Assembly: GCA_049999805.1 (NCBI GenBank)
Contig: JBNGIO010006314.1
Coordinates: 150,844 to 171,242 of the forward strand
Reading direction: 5' to 3'
DNA: 20,399 bases
Source: Folioceros fuciformis
Taxonomy: Eukaryota > Anthocerotophyta > Anthocerotopsida > Anthocerotales
Made by a program: the position numbers and the translations under genes. Shown piece after piece: positions 1-9,960 of this stretch (position 1 is the stretch's first letter; each line of letters starts with the position of its first letter). The notes beneath the pieces are model-generated. The model made no database searches and was not told the origin of the DNA. It saw only the letters and a program-made list of their open reading frames with translations.

Positions 1-3000
1 CTTGCCTCTTCTCGCAGACCTTGTCTGCGGAAATAATCCTCCTCCGCTCGCAGCAGGGCGTCCACTTTCTTATCCACTCTAGTTCCCTTCTGCTTACTCA
101 CAGCCGCTGCTGCTTCCGCCTCTGCTTCGTCTACACGTCACAAAGAGCTAGCCTAGTCAGTTTCTCTCTCCATCCGAATTCCTACCCTTACGCACGTTCC
201 AGAATTTGTCCCTACCTTCTTCTGAGTCAGAGATGTCGTCTTCGGAGCCGTCACCATCTCCATCGTCCTCATTTGTCCAGAACTCGCTGGCGGTTTGCCA
301 CCAATTAGCGTTGTTCTGATTGCTGGAGGATACCACCAGCTACGGATTATCTACTCGCGATCACATCCTCCGACATTACCTCATCCTGCAGAAGGCGCAA
401 GAGGGGAACCTGAATACAATCGACGCAGAAAGACTGCGCATATGGCTATTGTTCCGCTTTGCTTCGTCCAGTTCTTCGAGTAGTTCGCGGTTTCTCTTGG
501 GAAACCTACATACGTCACAGGTCTTGTTGCACGTATCCAAGGAAACCTGAGACAATCCATCGGGCTTGGACAGGTAAACAATGGCTCCCTCAAGGACAGT
601 GACACAACAGAATGTAGCACATCCCGATTCTCACCTTCTCGCCAAAATGTGCTAGAACGTTTTGTCTTCGGCAGACTTTCTCCTCACAATAATTCACCAT
701 CTATAAGGACCGATTTATCAGGACACCAAAAACTTCAACTTCTTCGTCTCTCAAGAAGGCCACATGCAAGTTAGTCCACGGACGACGGCAAAACTCTGTT
801 GGAAAGCTGGAATGTTGCAGCAGATTACGCACCTGCGCAAGTGCCTCCAGAGCAGGATTCGGACCTGCAATTGATTTTGTTTTGCCGACTTTCTTCTTCG
901 CAGCTTCTTTCGTCAGAATGAACTCCTGAATCACCAAGAAAACCTTCAGCATGGCTGATGAAGTAACTTAAAATGGTTAAAGGGCACAATATATAGGAGC
1001 GAATGGAGTACCATAATCCTCTTGTCCTCAAGGCCATAGTAGAGAATACTCCTTGCAGGCTTTCTGTCCCGTCCAGCTCGGCCAGACTCTTGATAAAACC
1101 CTTCCAATGTCTTCGGGATATTAAAATGGCATACCAGTCGCACGTCTTTTCTGTCGATGCCCTGTGTCATTAAATACCAGAATCCACACGATAAGCCACA
1201 CAAGCAGATCTGCAGGCTTCTACACTGGACGTGTATTTCCAGCACTTTGGAAACGGAACATACCATTCTATAAAGAGGCGCCAGTGGTCGTAGATCCATG
1301 CCCACACAACAGCAATATATGTTAAGAAGAGTGATACTTCCAAGTGACCTTGCTGGACGTTGTCCGTTGGCAAGCACGAATGCAGATAACAGGATAGTGA
1401 ATCAATGGCAGGTAGGAAAACGTTCAAAGGATTTGAAATCCAGGGAAACATTACATACAGACCCGAAAGCTACAGTTGCCACCATGACTGGCACTTTGCT
1501 GCTTGTCCACTCATCCAGTGAGCAACTTCGTTTATTATCGCTTAGACCTGCATGATACACTAGAGAAAGGAAACGAAAGTCAGCCATTCAGGCCACCATG
1601 AACTTTGGTCAAGAAGCTGCACTTCCGCTGAAAGCTGAAGGACAAGAGCAGTACAGAGGTATAACAAATATGCAACCGCTGCACCTACCTCTACAAGCGA
1701 TGCCATCCTTCAGCAGGCGGCTTCCAATATCATCACAACTAGCACGAGAATGACAATAAATAATGGCACACTCCTTGGGTGCTTTTCTCAACGTGTTCAA
1801 CAAGTCCACATACGAATCTTTCAACACATCCTTATAACGAACTGAAAGAGGAGCAAAACAAGCCACAGACACAACAAGACAAGAGTTAAATCGAGGGCTG
1901 GCAGTATGCGACGTAGAGATACTAGCCGTCACAAAAGAAACCAATACCTTCATAGAAAATATTGTGACGGTTGAATGAAGAAATAAGGACACGAGGCTCT
2001 CTCAAGCACAATGAAGTAATAATATCCTTCTGGACTCTGTGGATCAATACCGCTGAAACAGTCACGAACCAAAACTTTTGAAAGGAAGAATCCTTTCCTC
2101 TACACAATAACAACTTGATTAAAGCCAGATAACGACAAGGCGGCATCCTAGCAGTAACCATGTGCTTGAAGCCAGATAACAATTATGCGACATCCTAACA
2201 AGATCGATTAAGATGGAATCATTTGGGTCAGATGTTACTTTGCTGACGCTGTAGCAGTCAATGCCAACAAAGGAATGCCTGAAAGATTGTGCCGCAGAGA
2301 AGATAGCTTCCGATAACTGGGTCTGGTAGAAGCCAAAGTATTAGCGTCATACTCGTGTGCTAGCCTTGCCCGATGTAATTTCAACATGTTTGAAGAGAAC
2401 GTAGGGCACATCAACCCTAAGAGACAGACCTGAAATCATGTCCCCATGAAGAAACACAGTGGGCCTGCACAATATCTCAAGAATTATCCGCAAATAGAGG
2501 TGAATACAAACGCCGAATGGGTGGCCAAGGGCTGCAATTCACTACCTCATCTATGGCGATGAGTGTCAACAAACCCCTGCGATGTAGCTTCTTCAACTTT
2601 GCAAGGAACCCAGCAGTGGCAATCAGTTCAGGAGTCACATACAGGAGCCTCAACGATGGCTTGCCAGAGTCCAGCTCTTCATATATCTGATGCCATACAC
2701 AACCCTTGCCTCACGAGACTGCCGAGCACAGTGGACAACATTTGAGCAACGTGACTAGCTAACACAACAGGGAGGTGGGGCTCTTCTAGGAGAGAGCATC
2801 GCAATTACCTTGGACTTTACACCTTGACTCTGTGTTGACGACAGGTACTCTGCTGATATATTTTGTGCCTTGAGAGCTGCCACTTGACTTTCCTGCTCAC
2901 CAAAATCCAACACACTAGTGCCACAGATTTTGACAGACCTGCAGACTCAACTGGCAAGCTATCTCCCTCCCTCCTTCCCTCCCTCTCCAACCTCATTGCA

Positions 3001-3602
3001 ACACTCTGAAAGGAATTCAAAACGTAGGAGAACAAGCATACCATCAAAGCTGTGCCCAGAGCAGCAACCGTGGCATTCCACCAACCAACCCACAAAGTCT
3101 TTCAGTCTTACAGCCAGCAGACTACACAAATTGCAAGAAAAAACTCCAAGCTAAAAGGGTTCAAGATCAGAGGCCCTCAAAATCAGTGAACTATACCTAT
3201 CAACGGGGAAACCACAAGCACAACCCCTGGTCTTGCCAATGCTGGTAATTCATAGCACATGGACTTCCCACCACCTGTTGGCATCAAGCACAGACAGTCC
3301 TCCCCTGCAACAAACACAGACGGCTTCAACAACCTCTTCAAATCGAACCCACAACCCAAGTTGTACTAAGGGCTCTACAAAAATCAACCTCAGATGAGCG
3401 TGAATAATTTCTGGCTCTCACCTGAGAGGACGGCTACGATGACCTCCAACTGCCTCCCTCTGAAGCTGGAATACCCAAAATGCTGCTGAAGCAGCACCAG
3501 CAGCTGGTCCTCATCAACACAAGATCCAGAATTCTTGCGGGTGCCTGCGGGCCCATCCTTGGCAGAGCTAACGGGGAGTACACCCTTCTTCATACTTTGC
3601 AT
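1..3602 (-). CDS. RECQL3: RecQ-family ATP-dependent DNA helicase, RECQL3-like, 17 exons, 3' end missing
   Basis: This is a 3'-5' DNA helicase of the RecQ type, which acts in the nucleus in recombination and repair. Exons joined in phase by hand (minus strand): 3602-3422, 3304-3197, 3049-3042, 2892-2809, 2686-2546, 2464-2430, 2322-2239, 2036-1948, 1841-1689, 1559-1463, 1267-1264, 1161-1012, 925-833, 700-635, 546-380, 322-216, 130-<1; about 565 residues. All junctions have GT-AG borders and keep the frame. Visible motifs in order are [12 protein letters not shown] (motif 0), PTGGGKS (Walker A), [16 protein letters not shown] (motif II plus the aromatic-rich loop), ALTATA (III), [16 protein letters not shown] (V) and [11 protein letters not shown] (VI). 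A zinc-binding block with four Cys follows (YCEEKVC, then TCNKTCDVC), then an acidic stretch and [12 protein letters not shown], as in Arabidopsis RECQL3 from memory. There is no BLM-like N-terminal extension. The C-terminus lies outside the window. I saw no frameshift or stop in the joined exons. Confidence 0.93.
1264..1267 (-). other. RECQL3: 4-nt micro-exon of the RecQ gene, within helicase motif V
   Basis: The exon ending at 1463 stops after VATVAF plus GG, and the exon starting at 1161 begins GIDRKDVR in phase 0, so one base plus the Met codon of FGMGID is missing. The minus strand has ttatag|AATG|gtatgt at 1267-1264. This supplies exactly that and gives [16 protein letters not shown]. 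It is supported by phase, by the splice sites and by the conserved Met of RecQ motif V. Confidence 0.82.
3042..3049 (-). other. RECQL3: 8-nt micro-exon of the RecQ gene
   Basis: The exon ending at 3197 finishes in phase 1 after SPLI, and the exon starting at 2892 needs phase 0 to read ESQVAALK. Direct splicing would break the frame. In the 304-base interval the minus strand reads cacag|CTTTGATG|gtatg at 3049-3042. Inserting it restores [15 protein letters not shown], which matches the SPLIALMENQV type of RecQ motif Ia. Both borders fit splice consensus. Confidence 0.85.
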
Positions 3603-4015
3603 GGGCTGCGTTCATCAACTCCGGTTATCGTGCAAAAATTCCGCTACCTCACATACGTACAGATGACGATGCCCTGACATACGGAAACTGCCATACCCCA
3701 TGCCCGGAGAACGCAATACCCAGGTTAACCTAGATGGTATTTTAGTACCAGCCCGATTGATGCATGTATGGACAAGGTGGATAAGGGGCACGTGGTAAAA
3801 TAAGGGTTCGACAAGCATGGCAACGGAAATCCCGACGCCCATGTTAACGCATAACAAACTCAGAGTGGGGGTTTAACTGATGTACTGATTCACTGTTATG
3901 CTCTGATCACATCACGTCGCGGGCGCTGTTCTTGATTCTTCAACGCCCACGCTCGGCTTCCTCATTTTGTCTTTGCTCCCTATCACCCGCAGCACGCAAT
4001 TGGCGGAGGCTGGAG
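3603..4015. promoter_or_regulatory. Shared intergenic region between divergent RecQ and CURT1 genes
   Basis: These 413 bases separate the two start codons, which point away from each other. The region must hold both 5' leaders and core promoters. I see no convincing TATA box for either gene. Short reading frames inside it (for example the minus-strand frame at 3857-3615) resemble no known protein. If translation of CURT1 began at the upstream in-frame ATG at 3932, the spacer would be 329 bases. Confidence 0.55.
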
Positions 4016-5032
4016 ATGGCAGCCATGGCAGCGGCCTGCTCCTTAGCCCACTCCCCGTCTCCCTGTTGCCCCTCTCTCGGAGCGCTTCCGGCTAGACGGC
4101 AAAGTAGATTTCGAGCTGCGGGGCCCGGGAGGAGGGCGGGCATCCGAGGATCCGGTTGGTGGTCGTCGCTGTCTGCCTCCGCAGTGTACACGCTGCTTGG
4201 CTGTTGCATTGTTGCTGACGAGGGTGGCGTGGCCTGTGCACCAGCGACGTTGAGGATTGCTTTCCTCCCGTCTGTCCGAGCCGCGTCGTCTGAAGAATCC
4301 GCGGGCTCTGATTTATCGAAGACGGCGGAGGGCTTCCTTGCCGATGTCAAATCGAAGGTGTGAGTGAAAACCAGCCACCGACGATCGTGGATGCCAATGT
4401 GCATTTGAAATTGGAGGCTCCCTGGGGGCCGTCCGTCATTTGCTGTGGTCTAGGGTGGAGTAGCTTTTTGCAAGGTGCTGAGGCACGGCCCTCAGAGTGT
4501 TGCTGCTGGATGTCCAGAAAGATGCCGGTCTTGACGGATTGCATTTTTGCCTTTTCTGCTTCAGTGGGAGAGTGTGGACAACAAGTCCGCGGTGGCATTG
4601 TACGGCGGTGGTGCCCTGATTGGCCTCTGGTTGTCGTCCACCATCGTAGGAGCCATCAACTCCGTGCCCTTGGTGAGGCTTTCTTGTCCAGGCCAATGTC
4701 AGTGACGGTGTATGCTCCTGGACTGCTGCCACTCTTCACGTTTTCCAGTACATCACTCTTGGTGCTTCTCCGCAGCTTCCAAAAGTTATGGAGCTCATCG
4801 GTCTTGGCTACACTGGCTGGTTCGTGTACCGGTATCTGCTCTTCAAGGTACTGTTCCGCATGTGGTACTTGGCAGTGGCCCGTTTTTCGTCCTGCGTGTG
4901 GTCTATGCCACATGAAGTGGTGGTGAGGTTACAATTGCGGGCCCGTTTTTCTTGCAGTCGAGTCGGAAGGAGTTGGTTGCAGACATTGAGGAGCTGAAAG
5001 GAAAGATCACAGGTGCCAACCCTGAAGAGTGA
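4016..5032 (+). CDS. CURT1: CURT1-family thylakoid curvature protein, plastid precursor, 4 exons
   Basis: CURT1 proteins are small chloroplast proteins with two membrane helices that oligomerise and bend thylakoid membranes at grana margins. Exons: 4016-4357, 4565-4672, 4776-4847 and 4958-5032, giving 198 residues; all introns are phase 0 with GT-AG ends. Residues 1 to about 90 form a basic, Ala/Ser/Arg-rich leader typical of a plastid transit peptide. The mature part has ESVDNKSAVALYGGGALIGL in helix 1, NSVPLLPKVMELIGLGYTGW leading into helix 2, then FVYRYLLFKSSRKEL and a charged helix ending ANPEE. This is the hallmark core of CURT1A-D (membership known from the family; the subtype is not resolved). 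An upstream in-frame ATG at 3932 exists; 4016 is preferred because MAAMAAAC is a usual transit-peptide opening. Confidence 0.93.
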
Positions 5033-5411
5033 CTCGCTTTCTGGAGGTCAGGACGGCCCCGTTGGCTCCTGATCCTGTATTCTGTTAGGGTTCACATTTA
5101 AGTTATCATGGGCCTCATCCTGGCCTTGACCTCTAATCCTGGACTGTGAAATCACTGTTTCCCCTGACCTAGGGAGTGTATTGTAGCCATCAGCAACGTC
5201 GTCCTCCTTCACGGCCTCTCTTTTTCGAGCGGACTGCCAAGCGAAGATGAGAGCTGTGATAGTGATTGCTAGAGAGTTTGGATTTTTGACCTAGCTTGAG
5301 CGAGAGATTCCCTGCATGCGGTGCTTGTACAGGCTCGTAGACTCTTTGACCCCTGCAGATCCTGGGGAACGACTGACAGTAAACCATTGTGTGGACTGGG
5401 GTTCCACCTAG

Positions 5412-5495
5412 ATTCGCCACCACCCCAGGATTCAGTGGTTGCCGCTCCGCCAAGATTTGCCACCGCCCTGGGATTCATTGGTTGCCGCGCTACCA
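5412..5495. repeat. Imperfect tandem duplication, period 43 bp
   Basis: Two copies begin at 5412 (attcgccaccaccccaggat) and 5455 (atttgccaccgccctgggat), and both run on to ggttgccgc. They differ at only a few positions. This is the first of three neighbouring duplications with different sequences and periods. Confidence 0.8.
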
Positions 5496-5657
5496 AGCGT
5501 GGCCTCCGCTACAGCGTTCATTGGTTACTTCGTAATTACGTTGATCAAATGGAAGTCCCAAAATAGAGCCCAAAGCTCCTGTTCGTACTAGTAGGTCTTT
5601 GTCGAATGTTCGGTTCCGACTGGGGATCCTTATCAGAAAGCACGAAGTTGCGGACAT

Positions 5658-5755
5658 CCACCGGAAGACAATCTCATTGGCACTACTGACCCCCTGCCTC
5701 GCGAAGCTAACGTCCACCGGAAGACAACTTCAATGACACTATAGACCCCTGCCTA
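5658..5755. repeat. Imperfect tandem duplication, period 56 bp
   Basis: ccaccggaagaca starts at 5658 and again at 5714. Each copy is followed by a similar tract (caatgacact or cattggcact) and then by ccctgcct. The two copies are clearly related but carry small indels. Confidence 0.8.
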
Positions 5756-5800
5756 CAACATCATCTTAGAGCACAATTCCACACCTCAAGCACCTATGGG

Positions 5801-5915
5801 AACTTGGAGTTATCGCCTTCCTTCACAGTAGTAGGATGACAACCTCACTACAAACTATTAAACTTTGAGTTATCAGCTTCCTTCAAAGTAGCATGGATGA
5901 CAACCTTATCCCTCA
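5801..5915. repeat. Imperfect tandem duplication, period 60 bp
   Basis: gagttatcgccttccttcac at 5807 is matched by gagttatcagcttccttcaa at 5867. Both are followed by agtag and then ggatgacaacct. The copies are well conserved at the start and more divergent at the end. Confidence 0.8.
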
Positions 5916-6988
5916 ACCCATAAAGCTACGACCTCGCGTATGAGGAAAAAGTTTTCGTCCACCATGTCTTCCGAAGAATCAGGCTCGCCAGCACAAATAA
6001 GCACCTAACTCACACCAGACAAGAAAAGGGACAAGAAACTAGCCAACGCTCGGCAGGACTACGGATCCCTCTAAAGCGGGCTTGCACCGAACCAAACATC
6101 TCGAACACTAAGCCCTAGACTACCTACCACGCTCGTCGCGCCGGACCGCTGGCGAAACCCGACGCCGACCTCATGAGAGAAATCGGCAGCGACCTGGAAG
6201 GACAGGTTGGTGAAAACAAACTAGCGCCGGCCAGGGAAATCGGGAGAAAGCAGGGGAAAACCGGCGAACGCGGCGCTGGCTCCCCGTGTGCTCGCGATGC
6301 CGGCCCTCGGCCCCTGCCGTTCCTCACGACGTCGCGCTCAAGGTGCTCAACCGATTTGGCGCACATCGGCCAACATTGCATGACAACGATTGTCAAGGTC
6401 CCCAGCTACCGCAACTGCTGCGACAGGGCCATCCTCCAAGTCTTTCAATGTTTCCCAGTCAGTGCTGACATCAAGAGGGACAAACAAGCCGAATATGTAC
6501 GATTGAACAAGCACAAACCGGCGATGCATCTTGCTAAAGGCTAGGACAAAAATGAGCGTGAACCCCTAGGTGACGGGGCCCAGTGTTGCAGGCTGCATTG
6601 TGGCATGACCCCAATCCATGTCATTTTGAGAACGTTGATTTCTATCCCTGTCATAAGCTTGAACGACACTAGAAATTCTAATCAAAACCCTCGACAAGTT
6701 TCAGCGATCCTAGCTGGGAAACACAAGGTGCCTTCGTTGGATGCTCTGGGGTCCGCAGTGTCGACTCTGAAGAAAGTTTGACAAGGAGACTAACATGGCT
6801 CTTGAGGTCAGCAGGTGGCTGATGTGCACTCTGTACAGCCACCTACTTACCTCAAGTGCCATTAGTGACCGACAGGGACATGTCCCTTTCTCTTACCAAC
6901 CTTCTCTTTTGTGACCACTGCCGGACCGAACACGTTTGCTTGTTGCATGTAGGTCACTGAGGACCGCAGATCAGGCATGTCGAGCATG

Positions 6989-6995
6989 TATATAT
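6989..6995 (+). promoter_or_regulatory. Candidate TATA box of the LRR receptor-like gene
   Basis: TATATAT lies 51 bases upstream of the ATG at 7046. Transcription from it would start roughly 25-35 bases further on, downstream of the alternative in-frame ATG at 6977. The box therefore supports 7046 as the real start codon. It is not experimentally supported. Confidence 0.5.
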
Positions 6996-7045
6996 GGCGC
7001 GTCAGGACAGAGATACCTGCAGAGTGTGATTCCCAGCCTGCCAAG

Positions 7046-9619
7046 ATGAAGGGGCAACAGTTGCTCATCACACTTCTTGCCATGTCCAGCCTGTGGAGTT
7101 CCTTGTACTCATTTCAGATTCTCGCACAGGGGACCGCGGATGCCACAGCTCTCCTGGAACTCAAGAGCTCCGTGGGAGATCCATTGGGAGCTCTGCGGAA
7201 TTGGGAGCCTGCCAGGGCCGTTTGCACATGGTCCGGAGTGGGATGCGGTAATAGATCCCGAGTTGTGTCGCTGGACCTGCCTTTCAAGAATCTAAATGGC
7301 TCCATCCCGCCATCCCTCTTCTCAGCCTTGCCCTTCCTGTCTTATGTCAATCTGTCATCAAACCAGCTCGGCGGGCGCATCCCCGACGAGGTAGGCAACG
7401 CCACACGGTTGAAGCTGCTCGATCTCGCTTCCAATCTTCTCACAGGATTCATGCCTGCAACCCTCGGAAACCTACGGGATTTGGAAATCCTGCGGCTATC
7501 ACAGAACGATCTGTCGGGACCGATTCCAGCAGAGCTGGGAAAGTGTGATAGGCTTGTGGAGTTGCAGATCGGAGGCGCTTCCACGGGAGGAAACAATGCG
7601 AACGGCATCAATGGGACTTTGCCCGCTTCCCTGGCCAACTGCTCGGCTCTGCAGGTTCTGAATGTCACAGCGACTCAAGTCACTGGAGCCATTCCGCCCG
7701 AACTGCTCACGCCCCGAGCAATCACGGTGCTTGTGCTGAGGATGAACAATTTGAAAGGCAGGTTGGACCCTGGTTTGGGTAATCTGACCAGCCTGCGTGT
7801 TCTGGACTTGAGCTACAATGATCTGGACGGCTCTATTCCTTCGGAACTGGGGTCGTTGGAGAATCTGGTGGAACTGCGGCTGGGAGCCAAGTCGTTCACA
7901 TTTGCCTTTCCCAACGGGCAACCGATCAACGAAAAGAGTCGCATCGCCGGTTACATTCCCCCAGCCTTAGGTCGGCTGCAAAGTTTGCAAGTGCTGGATT
8001 TGAGCGACACCGGGTTACATGGTAGTATTCCTGTCTCTATAGCAAATCTGACCTCCTTACAAGTTCTCCTTCTTCGTAACAACAATCTCACGGGTGACAT
8101 TCCACCTGGCCTTCCTACCTCCTTAACAATGCTCGATCTTTCTCAAAACAAGCTCCATGGTCTGATACCTGCACAGCTGGGGAATCTGTCGCATCTGGTA
8201 TCGTTGGATTTAAGCTTCAACGACCTTTTCGGTCCTTTGCCGTCTGAAGTTGCACTTTGCAGGCAGTTGCAGGGATTGGTTTTCGGAGGTGCAGCCGATC
8301 AAGTCAGCAAGGCCGACATCACTGGATCTCTTCCTGAGGGGTTGGGGTTACTTCCTCTGCAATATATCGCAATATATGCCGGAAGAATGGATGGCAACCT
8401 GCGACCTTTGATAAATTGTACTGCGATGTGGTCTGTTCTCGTTACAGAGAATGAAGTTCGCGGCCCAATTCCTCCAGAATTTGCAAACTTCACCCATCTA
8501 GTGTATTTGGCTGTGGCTGGCAATGCCTTGGAAGGGTCCCTATCCGAGGTTGGATGGGAAGCTTTTCGCGCTTTGCGATACCTGGATCTGCAAAGAAACA
8601 ACTTTACAGGTTTGATTCCAGAAAGCATGAGCCAGCTGGAGAACATGCAAGGGATCAATTTGTCCAAAAATAATTTCTACGGCAGCATCCCTCTCTCCAT
8701 GAGAAACCTGTCGCAATTGGAATGGCTAGTGATTTCTGACAACGCTTTCGATGGAGATGTATCGACCTTCTTTGACAGCGTGCATCCAGAAGATGGGCAG
8801 AGCAGTAACATCAAGGCTCTAGTTGGATCAAGAAATCGTTTTACAGGACAACTTCCCCAGTCCCTCACGGTATTCACTAACCTGCAAATCTTGGTGCTAT
8901 CGGGCAACAGCCTAGAGGGTGTTATTCCTTCAAGTATTGTGGATCTCCCTAGCTTCCGGATGGAGAACGTAAGTGTCGATAATATTTTGAGAGGTGAGTA
9001 TGCAGTTATAAACCTTGATATTAATAGCGGCCCGCGAAATTATTACTCATTCTCACTTGCTGTTACAGTTCTAGACCTGTCCCACAACATGTTCGTAGGA
9101 ACTATACCAGAAAACATAGGTGAAATGCTGGGTCTGCACTTTTTGAATTTGTCTTCTAATCACTTGAGTGGTTCCATTCCAAGTTCTCTTGGTGATATTA
9201 CTAACATTATAGAGTTAGATTTGTCTTTTAATAATCTATCTGATAATATTCCACAAGAGCTTGGAAAACTTACAAAACTAGCAACCTTTAATTTATCATA
9301 TAATAACCTAACTGGACCAATTCCAAGTGGATCACAAATTTCTACATTCCCAAATGCTTTTCTTGGAAATACAAGGCTTTGTGGAGTTCCACTCCCTGAG
9401 GATTGCTCATTCACCTCCTCCCAATCAAATACTTCTGGAATAGAGGTGAAGGCATCTAACCAAGAATTTATATCATATGAAGCACTTGGTATTGGTTTTA
9501 CAGTTGCTTTTATAGCTTGTTTATACTATTTTATATATACAAAACATGGCTGGAACTATATTAAACCAAAGGAAGGAACATATTTGCGAACATATGGAGC
9601 ATTCCAGGAAAAAGACTAA
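7046..9619 (+). CDS. Leucine-rich-repeat receptor-like protein (RLP), secreted/transmembrane, no kinase
   Basis: This is a cell-surface receptor-like protein of 857 residues that probably senses peptide or microbial ligands through a partner kinase (role inferred from the RLP class). From M at 7046 there is a hydrophobic signal peptide (about residues 1-28), then the LRR N-terminal cap (ATALLELKSSVGDPLGAL, with the Cys pair in VCTWSGVGC). About two dozen plant-type LxxLDLSxNxLxGxIP repeats follow. A non-LRR island (around NILRGEYAVINLDINSGPRN) precedes the last repeats, as in many RLPs. A Cys-containing cap (LCGVPLPEDC), one membrane helix (IGFTVAFIACLYYFIY) and a 24-residue cytosolic tail follow. 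There is no kinase domain. The frame is intronless. From about 8990 on, bases and codons become strongly AT-rich, unlike the first three quarters. An earlier in-frame ATG at 6977 is less likely because it lies upstream of the TATA box and of the signal peptide. Confidence 0.92.
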   Translation: MKGQQLLITLLAMSSLWSSLYSFQILAQGTADATALLELKSSVGDPLGALRNWEPARAVCTWSGVGCGNRSRVVSLDLPFKNLNGSIPPSLFSALPFLSYVNLSSNQLGGRIPDEVGNATRLKLLDLASNLLTGFMPATLGNLRDLEILRLSQNDLSGPIPAELGKCDRLVELQIGGASTGGNNANGINGTLPASLANCSALQVLNVTATQVTGAIPPELLTPRAITVLVLRMNNLKGRLDPGLGNLTSLRVLDLSYNDLDGSIPSELGSLENLVELRLGAKSFTFAFPNGQPINEKSRIAGYIPPALGRLQSLQVLDLSDTGLHGSIPVSIANLTSLQVLLLRNNNLTGDIPPGLPTSLTMLDLSQNKLHGLIPAQLGNLSHLVSLDLSFNDLFGPLPSEVALCRQLQGLVFGGAADQVSKADITGSLPEGLGLLPLQYIAIYAGRMDGNLRPLINCTAMWSVLVTENEVRGPIPPEFANFTHLVYLAVAGNALEGSLSEVGWEAFRALRYLDLQRNNFTGLIPESMSQLENMQGINLSKNNFYGSIPLSMRNLSQLEWLVISDNAFDGDVSTFFDSVHPEDGQSSNIKALVGSRNRFTGQLPQSLTVFTNLQILVLSGNSLEGVIPSSIVDLPSFRMENVSVDNILRGEYAVINLDINSGPRNYYSFSLAVTVLDLSHNMFVGTIPENIGEMLGLHFLNLSSNHLSGSIPSSLGDITNIIELDLSFNNLSDNIPQELGKLTKLATFNLSYNNLTGPIPSGSQISTFPNAFLGNTRLCGVPLPEDCSFTSSQSNTSGIEVKASNQEFISYEALGIGFTVAFIACLYYFIYTKHGWNYIKPKEGTYLRTYGAFQEKD

Positions 9620-9719
9620 AATATTTGTATACCTTAAATTCTTTTTTATATTAATGAATATTTTGTAGATTAAAATATGTGTTTATAATTGATATATAGA
9701 TTATATAACCAAGTGATTG
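9620..9719 (+). other. AT-rich 3' flank of the LRR gene
   Basis: The 100 bases after the stop codon are very AT-rich, with tattaatgaatattttgtag and similar tracts. Plant near-upstream polyadenylation elements look like this, so this is probably the 3' untranslated region. The polyadenylation site cannot be placed from sequence alone. Confidence 0.4.
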
Positions 9720-9786
9720 ATTGTATAACCAACTGGATAAGGGTCCTACTCTTAGCAGGTTCTGGGTTCAAATCCCACTGTGCCCA
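9720..9786 (+). repeat. tRNA-like sequence, probable SINE head or tRNA relic
   Basis: A perfect T-arm shape, tGGGTTCAAATCCCa, is at 9763-9777 and holds a near-consensus Pol III B box. Upstream, aaccaactggataaggg at 9728-9744 resembles a D arm and A box, with ACC/GGT able to pair. The anticodon arm CCTAC-TCTTA-GCAGG has a 5-base loop instead of 7, and the two ends do not form an acceptor stem. It is therefore not a functional tRNA. A tRNA-derived SINE head or a degenerate tRNA fits best. No poly-A tail or target-site duplication was firmly identified. Confidence 0.55.
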
Positions 9787-9960
9787 ATCGGGAATATGTT
9801 CAATTCTCTCACGAGCGTGGCCATGGTTGTGTTTTGGACCTTTGGGCGACTGGGGTCACCGTCATGTCTGTTCTTGTCCGAGTGGGGTCCCTGCTTCCAA
9901 CTCTCATCTGTGGCCATGCTCAACTCAAGCCACCTTGAACAAGAGGTGACTTATTGTCAC

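Larger units (their letters stand above)
5033..6960. other. Intergenic stretch without a recognised gene
   Basis: The first 150 bases or so are probably the CURT1 3' untranslated region. After that there are three short tandem duplications (listed separately) and a GC-rich patch at about 6120-6350. Frames such as 6173-6544 (+) and 6529-6347 (-) are open, but I recognise no domain in them. I see no RNA gene. The last few hundred bases probably hold the promoter of the LRR gene. Confidence 0.5.

Noticed and set aside
635-700. Apparent frameshift and stop in the RecQ zinc-finger exon
   Set aside because: On recounting the bases across the 660/661 boundary the exon is 66 bases and reads [20 protein letters not shown] without a stop; the first reading had dropped one A.
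6173-6544. 123-codon plus-strand open frame
   Set aside because: GC-rich sequence yields long chance frames; the product is low-complexity at first and matches no family I know. The opposite-strand frame (6529-6347) is equally unconvincing.
6977-7045. Upstream in-frame start of the LRR protein
   Set aside because: It lies upstream of the likely TATA box and would put 23 polar residues before a good signal peptide.
7499-7921. 140-codon minus-strand open frame inside the LRR gene
   Set aside because: It is the antisense shadow of repetitive LRR codons; the sense frame carries the clear domain structure.
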